DNA from: JAFIHK01 sp041441455
GTDB taxonomy: Bacteria; Bacteroidota; Bacteroidia; Bacteroidales; UBA932
Reading direction: 5' to 3'
NCBI GenBank assembly: GCA_041441455.1
Contig: JASDTB010000007.1
Span: 1-34,024, forward strand
DNA length: 34,024 nucleotides
The position numbers and the translations under genes are program-made. Position 1 is the first letter of the stretch. Every line of letters begins with the position of its first letter. Below are positions 24,123 to 31,331 of the stretch, piece after piece. The notes below the pieces were generated by a model. It ran no database searches. It worked only from the letters and a program-made list of their open reading frames with translations, and was not told the origin of the DNA.

Positions 24123-24913
24123 TGAAAATAACATCATTTCAGGTAGATGCATTCACAGACAGATTGTTTGGTGGTAATCCGGCAGCAGTAGTACTGCTGC
24201 CGGAATATCCCGGCGATGATCTGCTAAAAAGTATCGCCTCTGAGAACAATCTTCCCGAAACTGCTTTTGTAGTCCCGGATGGACAGTATTTCAGACTGAG
24301 ATGGTTTACTCCCGATATCGAGATGGATTTATGTGGGCATGCTACTTTGGCATCTGCTCACATTATTTTTTCTCAGACTGGCTATATGCGCGACACAATT
24401 AAATTCAGAACTGTGTCGGGAGAACTTATAGTTAAGAGATGCTCCGAAGGCTATGAAATGGAGTTTCCTTTAAGAGAGGGACTAAAAAGTGAATTGCCTA
24501 AAGAGATTTTTGATGCGTTAAGTATCAAACCAAAAGAGGTATACAAGTCGAGAGATTACCTCTTAATTTATGACAAACAAGAAGATGTTGAAAGAATCAT
24601 TATCGACAGGAACATCTTCGATACAATCAATCTCGGAGAGGGTGGTGTAATTGTCTCTGCCCCTGGAAAGGATTGCGACTTCGTCTCGCGCTTCTTTACA
24701 CCACAAGCAACCCTGCTCGAGGATCCTGTCACCGGCTCCGCTCACTGCACCTTAGCCCCATATTGGAGTAAAAGATTAGGCAAGAGTGAACTAACTGCCA
24801 AGCAAATTTCTAAGAGATTAGGAACCCTGACGTGCCAAGTCTGCACAGATAAGGTCGTTCTTAGAGGAGGAGCTATTCTTTACTCCAGATCCGAACTGAT
24901 GATAACATTCTAA
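24122..24913 (+). CDS. PhzF-family isomerase-like protein
   Basis: 263 aa from ATG 24122, overlapping the leuS stop by one base; the in-frame TTG at 24116 is not needed. Two-domain DAP-epimerase-like fold with family signatures: FQVDAFTDRLFGGNPAAVVL, SENNLPETAFVV (Glu46 corresponds to the catalytic Glu of PhzF), RWFTPDIEMDLCGHATLASA, and in the second half SRFFTPQATLLEDPVTGSAH. No phenazine biosynthesis genes are near, so this is one of the many housekeeping PhzF homologues of unknown substrate. A near-perfect 27-base palindrome is embedded in the codons of the NPAAV motif. Confidence 0.9.
   Translation: MKITSFQVDAFTDRLFGGNPAAVVLLPEYPGDDLLKSIASENNLPETAFVVPDGQYFRLRWFTPDIEMDLCGHATLASAHIIFSQTGYMRDTIKFRTVSGELIVKRCSEGYEMEFPLREGLKSELPKEIFDALSIKPKEVYKSRDYLLIYDKQEDVERIIIDRNIFDTINLGEGGVIVSAPGKDCDFVSRFFTPQATLLEDPVTGSAHCTLAPYWSKRLGKSELTAKQISKRLGTLTCQVCTDKVVLRGGAILYSRSELMITF
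24178..24204 (+). repeat. Palindrome with 13-bp arms in the phzF 5' coding region
   Basis: TCCGGCAGCAGTA (24178-24190), one central G, TACTGCTGCCGGA (24192-24204). GC-rich in an AT-rich neighbourhood; it can form a strong hairpin in RNA or a cruciform in DNA. It starts 56 bases past the leuS stop and has no T-run behind it. Confidence 0.85.
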
Positions 24914-24929
24914 GAATTAATATACATAT

Positions 24930-25838
24930 ATGCAAACAAATACAGTTTTTAAAACCGTAAGGTCATACTTTATAATGACCATCGGACTAATAATCTTTGC
25001 CTTTAGTTGGACGGCTTTCTTGATTCCTCATCAAATTGCAGGTGGTGGACTTAGTGGTTTGGCTTCTGTTGTCTATTATGCAACATCAATCCCTGTGTCT
25101 TACACATATCTTACAATAAACGCACTGCTACTGTTAGTAGGAATGATGGTGATGGGTAAAGGGTTTGGTTTTAAAACCATTTACTGTATATTAATGGCTG
25201 CGATTCTATTCGAATTTCTGCCACTAATACCATGGGTCTCTGATATCGAGGAGAAGCTGATCAATGCTCTGATTGGAGGAACAATGAGCGGTATTGGTAT
25301 TGCAATTATCTTTATGCAAGGTGGCAGTACTGGAGGAACCGATATCATCGCAATCATTATTTCAAAATACAGGGAGACATCTCCTGGAAGAGTATTTATT
25401 TTTTGTGATCTGATCATTATCGGATCGGTTATCTTACTTCCAGGAAAAGAGCTTCAAGATGTAGTGTACGGATACATAGAGATGGTCTCATTCTCCTATG
25501 TTGTAGATATGATTCTCACTGGGAATAAACAATCTGTCCAAATACTTGTTTTCTCTTCGAAGTTTGCCGAGATTGCAGATCGAGTGAGCAAAGAGCTGGG
25601 CAGAGGAGTAACTGCTCTCTCATCAATGGGTTGGTATTCCAAGAGAGATGGCAAGGTTCTTGTTATAATTGCGCGCAAGTCTCAATTGTCGGAGATAAGC
25701 AGAGTGATAAAAGAGACAGATGATAAGGCGTTTATATCTGTCACTTCGGCAATGAGCGTTTATGGAGAAGGGTTCGATCAAATTAAATCAGGAGGAAAAA
25801 TAAATTGGAAAAAAACGCTAAAAGTAAAGCAATCTTAA
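24930..25838 (+). CDS. YitT-family membrane protein (first of a tandem pair)
   Basis: 302 aa. Residues about 10-195 carry five or six hydrophobic helices with YitT-family signatures: FLIPHQIAGGGLSGLASVVYYA, IPVSYTYLTINALLLLVG, ALIGGTMSGIGIAIIF, MQGGSTGGTDIIAIIISKY and VVDMILTGNKQSVQILVFSS. Residues about 205-290 form the C-terminal DUF2179 domain (ADRVSKELGRGVTALSSMGWYS, GKVLVIIARKSQLSEI). The biochemical function of YitT proteins is unknown. It starts 16 bases after phzF, and its 3' end overlaps the second copy by 34 bases. Confidence 0.9.
   Translation: MQTNTVFKTVRSYFIMTIGLIIFAFSWTAFLIPHQIAGGGLSGLASVVYYATSIPVSYTYLTINALLLLVGMMVMGKGFGFKTIYCILMAAILFEFLPLIPWVSDIEEKLINALIGGTMSGIGIAIIFMQGGSTGGTDIIAIIISKYRETSPGRVFIFCDLIIIGSVILLPGKELQDVVYGYIEMVSFSYVVDMILTGNKQSVQILVFSSKFAEIADRVSKELGRGVTALSSMGWYSKRDGKVLVIIARKSQLSEISRVIKETDDKAFISVTSAMSVYGEGFDQIKSGGKINWKKTLKVKQS
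25790..25807 (+). promoter_or_regulatory. Strong Shine-Dalgarno before the TTG start of the second yitT gene
   Basis: AGGAGG at 25790-25795, nine bases before a TTG at 25805 inside the end of the first yitT gene. Nearly all other genes here lack such a sequence, so this ribosome site stands out and supports the TTG start. Confidence 0.65.
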
Positions 25839-26710
25839 AAGGGGTAAAAGAGTACATTATTATTGCATTAGGGCTTCTACTCTATACAATAGGCTGGGTA
25901 GTTTTTTTAATTCCCAATCATCTAGTTGGAGGAGGCGTAACAGGTCTCTCTGCTATCATATATTATGCTACAGGATTCCCTGTGAGTTATACCTTCTTTT
26001 TGATAAATGCGGTTCTACTTGGATTAGCATTAAAGATCTTAGGCAGGGGATTTGGTGCAAAGACCGTCTTTGCAATCATTGTCAGTTCTGTATTCCTGGA
26101 TTTCTTACCACAAATAATTCCTGCCGATCTTATAAATGATATCTCTATCGAAAATGGCAAGTTGCTTGCAGCTATCATAGGAGGAGCTTGTTCTGGAGCT
26201 GGTATTGGAATTACCTTTACACAAGGAGGAAGTACGGGCGGTACCGATATTATAGCCCTTATTATCAATAAATATAGAAATGTTTCGCCTGGACGGATAA
26301 TTCTCCTGATCGACGTAATCATCATCGCAAGTTCATTCATTGTTCCTAGCGACGACACAATCGGACACCGTTTTGCAATCTTAATTTATGGTTATCTAAT
26401 GATTGCTGTAATTAGTTACACAATTGATGTTGTGCTCTCAGGAACCAAACAATCATTACAAATCTTCATTTTCTCTAAGAACTTCAGCGAGATTGCAGAC
26501 AGAATTACTGAGATGGGTAGAGGGGTGACTGTAATCGATGCTAAAGGATGGTTCACGAAACAAGATGGAAAGGTTCTAATGGTGATTGTAAGACGAACAG
26601 AGATTAATCTAGTATATAAAATCGTACGTGAAATAGATCGTGATGCATTCTTATCAGTAGGCAGCGTAATGGGTGTCTACGGTAATGGATTTGATCAGAT
26701 GAAAAAGTAA
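25805..26710 (+). CDS. YitT-family membrane protein (second of a tandem pair)
   Basis: 301 aa, clearly a paralogue of the preceding protein across its full length: FLIPNHLVGGGVTGLSAIIY, FPVSYTFFLINAVLLGLAL, IGGACSGAGIGITF, TQGGSTGGTDIIALIINKY, SYTIDVVLSGTKQSLQIF and the DUF2179 end with MGRGVTVIDAKGWFTKQDGKVLMVIVRR. Because no ATG lies near the family start, the TTG at 25805 is chosen, preceded by AGGAGG. Both copies keep the same key motifs, so both are probably functional; they may form a heterodimer (inference). Confidence 0.88.
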   Translation: MEKNAKSKAILKGVKEYIIIALGLLLYTIGWVVFLIPNHLVGGGVTGLSAIIYYATGFPVSYTFFLINAVLLGLALKILGRGFGAKTVFAIIVSSVFLDFLPQIIPADLINDISIENGKLLAAIIGGACSGAGIGITFTQGGSTGGTDIIALIINKYRNVSPGRIILLIDVIIIASSFIVPSDDTIGHRFAILIYGYLMIAVISYTIDVVLSGTKQSLQIFIFSKNFSEIADRITEMGRGVTVIDAKGWFTKQDGKVLMVIVRRTEINLVYKIVREIDRDAFLSVGSVMGVYGNGFDQMKK

Positions 26711-26731
26711 GTACTTAATTGATAGTCGATT

Positions 26732-26791
26732 ATTGGATTTGATTTTTTTGTTTAGTATATTTGTTTTTACCTAAACAAACAAAAACTAAAC
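26732..26791 (+). promoter_or_regulatory. Promoter with CTAAAC half-sites before the AraC regulator pair
   Basis: A -7 element TATATTTG (26756-26763), with ATTG at 26732-26735 as a poor -33 at 20 bases, is framed by a perfect inverted repeat TTTGTTTAG (26747-26755) / CTAAACAAA (26771-26779). A third CTAAAC lies at 26786-26791, 15 bases after the second. This looks like an operator overlapping the promoter; autoregulation by one of the AraC proteins is an inference. There is no T-run suitable for a terminator. Confidence 0.55.
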
Positions 26792-26796
26792 GGAAA

Positions 26797-27954
26797 ATGA
26801 GTGGGGAATTGATTTTTTTCAAAATTCAGCAATGGCTGGAGTTTGCGGCATCGATGGCGTTTCTGTCGATGTCTTTTTATTTGTATTTAAAGTACATTCG
26901 TCAAAAAGGGGGAGCAAAAAGTGATGGAGATAGACGAATTTATGAAATTAAAAACCTCTCCCTTTCATTTCTTCTTATTGGGCTGTTTTTAGAATACAGG
27001 ACAATAATTGAACATTTTATCTTTGATATAGAATACCTTCCTTTATATCAAAATTTACTTATCCCATTGCTATTATTATCTCCACTTTTTGTTGGATCTA
27101 ATGGTGGTTATACAACTTATAAGAGCTTTATAATAGATCGAGTTATCATTGTCTCATTGGCTATGTTTTCTGCAGGTTCTGTATTACTCTACTTCTTTGG
27201 AATATTAGGAGAGAATTATATTTGGATTACATTAGCATATCTCGCTCTGTTTATAGCATATTCAGTATTCAAATTCTGGTCATTTTTCATTAATAGAGCC
27301 CAAGATAGTATTGTTAAGTTTAATCGAATAACCCTTATATTCTTCACTCTAATTAGTTTGAAGATGTTTTTATTCGAGACATTAGATAAATATTTGTCGG
27401 TATTGGAGATGATAATCTTTATGTATTCGGTAGCTCTCTTTCTAAGAGTTGTGTTTAAGTTCAACCTACAATCTGGAGTATTGAGTTACGAGCCAAATGA
27501 GGGAGAAAAGATGCTAAGAGATAGAGAGGCAACCTCAGAGATAGGGTATTTAACAAATGATCAATTAGATGATAGAGATGACAACATTAGGCGTAGACTT
27601 ATTAAATATTTCGAAGAGGAGAAGCCATATCTTAGGGCAGACCTATCAATTAATGAAGTAGCATCTTATCTCTACAGCAACAAAAGTTATGTCTCAAGAG
27701 TAATTAACGACCATTTTAAGAAGAATTTCAACCAATTTGTAAATTTCTATAGAATAGAGGAGGCAAAACGGATCTTTATGACAGATAGGTCTTTGTCGAT
27801 TACGAATTGGTATCAAAAGGCAGGCTTTGGTTCGATGGCCTCTTTTTGTATCTCATTCAGGATATATACCGGAGCCTCTCCTGCCGATTGGTGCAAAGAG
27901 CAGAAGAGTAAAATCAGGATGAACGAAATTAGAGTTAGGGCTAATGCAAATTAA
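26797..27954 (+). CDS. Membrane-embedded AraC-type transcription regulator
   Basis: 385 aa from ATG 26797. Residues about 15-235 contain seven predicted membrane helices (for example MAFLSMSFYLYLKYI, LSFLLIGLFLEY, LLIPLLLLSPLFVG, VIIVSLAMFSAGSVLLYFFG, ITLAYLALFIAYSVF, IIFMYSVALFLRVVF). After a charged linker (about 240-280), residues about 285-375 form an AraC DNA-binding domain with two helix-turn-helix units (LSINEVASYLYSNKSYVSRVIN; ITNWYQKAGFGSMASFCISF, then GASPADWC). No periplasmic sensor domain or kinase is seen, so a signal may be sensed in or at the membrane. The target genes are unknown. Confidence 0.85.
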   Translation: MSGELIFFKIQQWLEFAASMAFLSMSFYLYLKYIRQKGGAKSDGDRRIYEIKNLSLSFLLIGLFLEYRTIIEHFIFDIEYLPLYQNLLIPLLLLSPLFVGSNGGYTTYKSFIIDRVIIVSLAMFSAGSVLLYFFGILGENYIWITLAYLALFIAYSVFKFWSFFINRAQDSIVKFNRITLIFFTLISLKMFLFETLDKYLSVLEMIIFMYSVALFLRVVFKFNLQSGVLSYEPNEGEKMLRDREATSEIGYLTNDQLDDRDDNIRRRLIKYFEEEKPYLRADLSINEVASYLYSNKSYVSRVINDHFKKNFNQFVNFYRIEEAKRIFMTDRSLSITNWYQKAGFGSMASFCISFRIYTGASPADWCKEQKSKIRMNEIRVRANAN

Positions 27955-28477
27955 GGGAATTCTAGGAAAGGTGTTTTCCTATTTTAGAAAGGAGAGATAT
28001 TCGGAATGTTTGGATCATGAGTTAATCTCAAGCACTTTATTGGGCGAAGATGATGTTTCGGAGTATTGTGTAAACGATTTGAAAAGGGAGATTTTTGACA
28101 AGGCAGTTTTACTGATGGAGAGGGATGAGCTCTATTTAACGCCATCTTACTCTATCGAAGATCTTTCAAGAGATGTTGGAACAAACCGAACTTATATGTC
28201 GGAATCTATCAGAGATTATGGCTCGAACTCATACTGTGATTTTGTAAACAACTTCAGGGTAGAACGTGTGATGAGAAGAATTAATGAGGAGGTTTTCAAG
28301 GGCAAGAAGATGTTACCTGTGCAAGAGTTGGCAATCATTGGTGGGTTTGGTTGTACTCGGGTAATGAACAGACACTTTCGCCGGTATATAGGAAAAACTC
28401 CCGGACTTTATCGCCGGGAGTTGGTATCTGAAAAATGTATTTCCGAATCTAAAATGCCTACAGATCTTCGTCAATAA
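27944..28477 (+). CDS. Small AraC-type DNA-binding protein
   Basis: 177 aa. Residues about 50-160 hold an AraC/XylS-type double helix-turn-helix: YSIEDLSRDVGTNRTYMSESI for the first, MLPVQELAIIGGFGCTRVMNRHFRRYIGKTPGLYRREL (from about residue 123) for the second. The first 45 residues show no recognisable ligand-binding domain. It overlaps the membrane AraC gene by 11 bases, which suggests coupled translation and a shared pathway. The GC-rich codons for KTPGLYRREL also form the minus-strand terminator of parE. The 3' end overlaps parE by 20 bases. Confidence 0.83.
   Translation: MQIKGILGKVFSYFRKERYSECLDHELISSTLLGEDDVSEYCVNDLKREIFDKAVLLMERDELYLTPSYSIEDLSRDVGTNRTYMSESIRDYGSNSYCDFVNNFRVERVMRRINEEVFKGKKMLPVQELAIIGGFGCTRVMNRHFRRYIGKTPGLYRRELVSEKCISESKMPTDLRQ
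28389..28422 (-). terminator. Intrinsic terminator of the metX-thrA-asd-parE operon, inside the AraC gene
   Basis: Minus strand: AACTCCCGG (28422-28414), loop CGATAAAGT, CCGGGAGTT (28404-28396), then TTTCC, so five consecutive Ts end the stem and tail. It starts 35 bases past the parE stop. Read on the plus strand the stem is followed by GGTATC, so only minus-strand transcripts would be stopped. Confidence 0.75.
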
Positions 28478-30296
28478 GAACCTCTTGTCGAAGATTAGTC
28501 CTGATGAACATCTGGCGGTCGTATGTGTTTTTTCCCATGTAGAATTCGAGTAATTCTGGGATATTGTCATCATTTCCCAGGCGTACCTTCTCTAAGCGGA
28601 TGTTCTCTCCAATGAAGTATTTGAATTCGTCTGGCGAAATCTCTCCCAATCCTTTGAATCGGGTGATCTCAGCATTGTCGCCTAGTTTTTTGAGGGCTTT
28701 TGCCTTCTCGTCGGCATTGTAGCAGTAGATTGTCTCCTTTTTGTTCCTGACGCGGAAAAGTGGTGTCTGCAGAATATGCAGATGCCCTTGTCTTATGAGG
28801 TCGGGGAAGAACTGCAAGAAGAATGTCAAAAGGAGTAATCTAATATGCATACCGTCCACATCGGCATCGGTTGCAATTACAATTTGGTTGTAGCGAAGAT
28901 TCTCAAGATCCTCTTCGATATTGAGGGCTGCTTGGAGAAGATTGAACTCCTCATTTTCGTACACAATTTTCTTCGACAATCCGTAAGGGTTTTTTGGTTT
29001 ACCCTTAAGACTGAATACTGCTTGTGTTCCAACATCTCTGCTCTTTGTGATTGATCCACTTGCAGAGTCACCTTCGGTAATAAATAGAGTACTCTCAGAT
29101 GCTCTTTCGTTCTTTTCGTTATAGTGAATACGGCAATCTCTTAGTTTCTTGTTGTGAAGATTGGCTTTCTTAGCTCTATCTCTGGCTAGTTTCTGTATGC
29201 CAGAAATTGCTTTGCGCTCTTTCTCAGATTCTAAAATTTTACGCATCATCGCATCGGCAACCTCAGGATGACGGTGCAGGTAATTGTCTAAATGCTCTTT
29301 AAGAAAATCGCCTATAAAGTTTCTTATGCTTACGCCTCCAGGTGAAATCTCTTTCGATCCAAGTTTTGTTTTTGTTTGCGATTCGAATACAGGCTCTTGC
29401 ACCTTGATACTTATTGCAGCAATCATCGATTGACGGATGTCGCTTGGATCAAAATCTTTTTTAAAAAAGTCTTTGATAGTTTTGGCAACAGCTTCGCGAA
29501 ATGCTGCCATGTGCGTTCCGCCTTGAGTTGTGTATTGCCCATTGACAAACGATGAGATGCCTTCACCATAGTCGTTGCCATGGGTGATTGCAATCTCAAT
29601 GTCATCGCCCTTTAAATGGATAGGAGAGTATAGAGGCTCTTTTGTGAGCCCTTCGTTCAAAAGGTCTAAAAGACCATTTTTAGAAATAAACTCCTTGTCA
29701 TTAAACTTAATAGTAAGGCCGGTGTTCAGATACGAGTAGTTTCTGAACATCGACTCAATAAATTCAAAATTAAAAGTGTAGTTGCCAAATAGCTCCTCAT
29801 CAGCATAGAAAGAGACCAATGTTCCGTTCTTCTCGGAACTCAAAACTCTCGACTCTTCTACAAGGTTGCCTTTACTGAATCGAGCGCAATGGCTCTCTCC
29901 GTCGCGGAAAGACTGGATGTAAAAACTGCTGGATAGCGCATTTACCGCTTTAATACCAACTCCATTCAAACCAACAGACTTTTTAAATGCTTTGTTGTCG
30001 TACTTGGCTCCAGTATTCATTCTGCTCGCAGCATCCACAACACTTCCCAAAGGGATTCCACGTCCATAGTCGCGAATTGTAACCATTCTGTCGGTGATGC
30101 TTACAGAAATGGCTTTTCCATGTCCCATTGCATATTCGTCGATGGAGTTGTCCATAACCTCCTTGACTAAAACATAAATTCCATCGTCGGGTGACGAGCC
30201 ATCCCCAAGTTTTCCGATATACATCCCTGGCCTGCGCCTGATGTGTTCATTCCACTCTAATGTCTTAATCTCGTTTTCGGTATATGTGCTGCTCAT
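28458..30296 (-). CDS. parE: DNA topoisomerase IV subunit B
   Basis: 612 aa. With ParC it decatenates chromosomes using ATP. Seen: N-terminal GHKL ATPase with VKEVMDNSIDEYAMGHG, IRDYGRGIPLGSV and GLNGVGIKAVNALSSSF; the transducer domain with FVNGQYTTQGGTHMAAFREA and the lysine in SQTKTKLGSKE; the Toprim domain with FITEGDSASGSI, LKGKPKNPYG and IATDADVDGMHIR; a C-terminal RFKGLGEISPDEFKYFI. Its short length and sequence fit Bacteroidota ParE rather than GyrB. parC does not follow; an opposite-strand AraC gene does. Preceded by asd (22 bases). Confidence 0.92.
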   Translation of the reverse strand: MSSTYTENEIKTLEWNEHIRRRPGMYIGKLGDGSSPDDGIYVLVKEVMDNSIDEYAMGHGKAISVSITDRMVTIRDYGRGIPLGSVVDAASRMNTGAKYDNKAFKKSVGLNGVGIKAVNALSSSFYIQSFRDGESHCARFSKGNLVEESRVLSSEKNGTLVSFYADEELFGNYTFNFEFIESMFRNYSYLNTGLTIKFNDKEFISKNGLLDLLNEGLTKEPLYSPIHLKGDDIEIAITHGNDYGEGISSFVNGQYTTQGGTHMAAFREAVAKTIKDFFKKDFDPSDIRQSMIAAISIKVQEPVFESQTKTKLGSKEISPGGVSIRNFIGDFLKEHLDNYLHRHPEVADAMMRKILESEKERKAISGIQKLARDRAKKANLHNKKLRDCRIHYNEKNERASESTLFITEGDSASGSITKSRDVGTQAVFSLKGKPKNPYGLSKKIVYENEEFNLLQAALNIEEDLENLRYNQIVIATDADVDGMHIRLLLLTFFLQFFPDLIRQGHLHILQTPLFRVRNKKETIYCYNADEKAKALKKLGDNAEITRFKGLGEISPDEFKYFIGENIRLEKVRLGNDDNIPELLEFYMGKNTYDRQMFIRTNLRQEVLIDEDL

Positions 30297-30318
30297 TTGT
30301 TTGTATTTGTGTACAAAT

Positions 30319-31323
30319 TTACACGATAATTTTAAAATGTGAAATTATAAATTCCGCAATCTGTACGGCATTGGTGGCTGCACCCTTCAATAGGTTGTCG
30401 GCTACCACCCACATGTTGACAGAATGTTCGCAAAACAGATCTTTTCTGATTCTGCCAACAAATACCATATCCGATCCCTCTGCCTCGATTGGCATAGGGT
30501 ATTTACTCTCCTGTGGACTATCTTGCAAGACAACTCCGGGAGCATTGACTAAGATGTTTCTAACCTCTTCTATTTGTGGAATTTGCTCAAAAGTTACATT
30601 GATAGACTCTGAGTGACCTCCCTTTACAGGTACACGCACTGTTGTTGCCGAAACAGCTATAGTGTTATCGGATAAAATTTTATGAGTCTCATTAACCATC
30701 TTCATCTCCTCTTTTGTGTATCCATTCTCTAGAAATAGATCAATTTGAGGAATAAGGTTGAGGTCGATTTGGTGTTTATAGGCATTTTCAATCTGATTTT
30801 GCACCCCTTCTCTTTCAGATAAAAGTTGTGAGATCCCTTTTTGACCAGATCCAGTAACGGATTGATATGTAGATACTACAATTCGTTTTATCTTGTATTT
30901 TCGGTGTAGAGGGGCGAGAGCAACAACCATTTGAATTGTTGAGCAGTTTGGATTTGCGATAATAAAGTCATCCTCGCTTATTGCGTCTCCGTTGACTTCG
31001 GGAACGATTAGCTTTTTAGATGGATCTGTCCTCCAAAATGATGAGTTGTCGATGACTCTGCAGCCAACTGCTGCGAATTGGGGAGCATATTTTGCAGATG
31101 CCGCTGCGCCTGCAGAGAAGATAGCTATGTGTGGTTTGCGGGCAATCGCCTCTTCGGGAGTAACAACCGAATATTCACTCCCCTTAAAAGTGATTATTTT
31201 ACCGACAGACCGCTCCGATGCCGCTGGGATTAGTTCCGAAACTGGGAATCCTCTCCTTTCGAGGACTTCCGCTATTTTTGTGCCAACCAGTCCGGTGGCG
31301 CCTACGATTGCTACTTTGTACAT
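30319..31323 (-). CDS. asd: Aspartate-semialdehyde dehydrogenase
   Basis: 334 aa from the ATG at 31323; a TTG at 31335 is in frame but would overlap the thrA stop. Reduces aspartyl phosphate to aspartate semialdehyde with NADPH, the branch point to lysine/peptidoglycan and to homoserine. Seen: the Rossmann start YKVAIVGATGLVGTKI, FSAGAAASAKYAPQ, IDNSSFWRTDP, the active-site ANPNCSTIQM (Cys127), YQSVTGSGQKG, RVPVKGGHSES (catalytic His) and the C-terminal SVNMWVVADNLLKGAATNAVQIAE. It follows the kinase/dehydrogenase gene by eight bases, so the three consecutive pathway steps are encoded together. Confidence 0.96.
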   Translation of the reverse strand: MYKVAIVGATGLVGTKIAEVLERRGFPVSELIPAASERSVGKIITFKGSEYSVVTPEEAIARKPHIAIFSAGAAASAKYAPQFAAVGCRVIDNSSFWRTDPSKKLIVPEVNGDAISEDDFIIANPNCSTIQMVVALAPLHRKYKIKRIVVSTYQSVTGSGQKGISQLLSEREGVQNQIENAYKHQIDLNLIPQIDLFLENGYTKEEMKMVNETHKILSDNTIAVSATTVRVPVKGGHSESINVTFEQIPQIEEVRNILVNAPGVVLQDSPQESKYPMPIEAEGSDMVFVGRIRKDLFCEHSVNMWVVADNLLKGAATNAVQIAEFIISHFKIIV

Positions 31324-31331
31324 GTCTTGGA

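Noticed and set aside
24122..24913. Phenazine biosynthesis
   Set aside because: Only a PhzF homologue is present; such proteins are widespread in non-producers.
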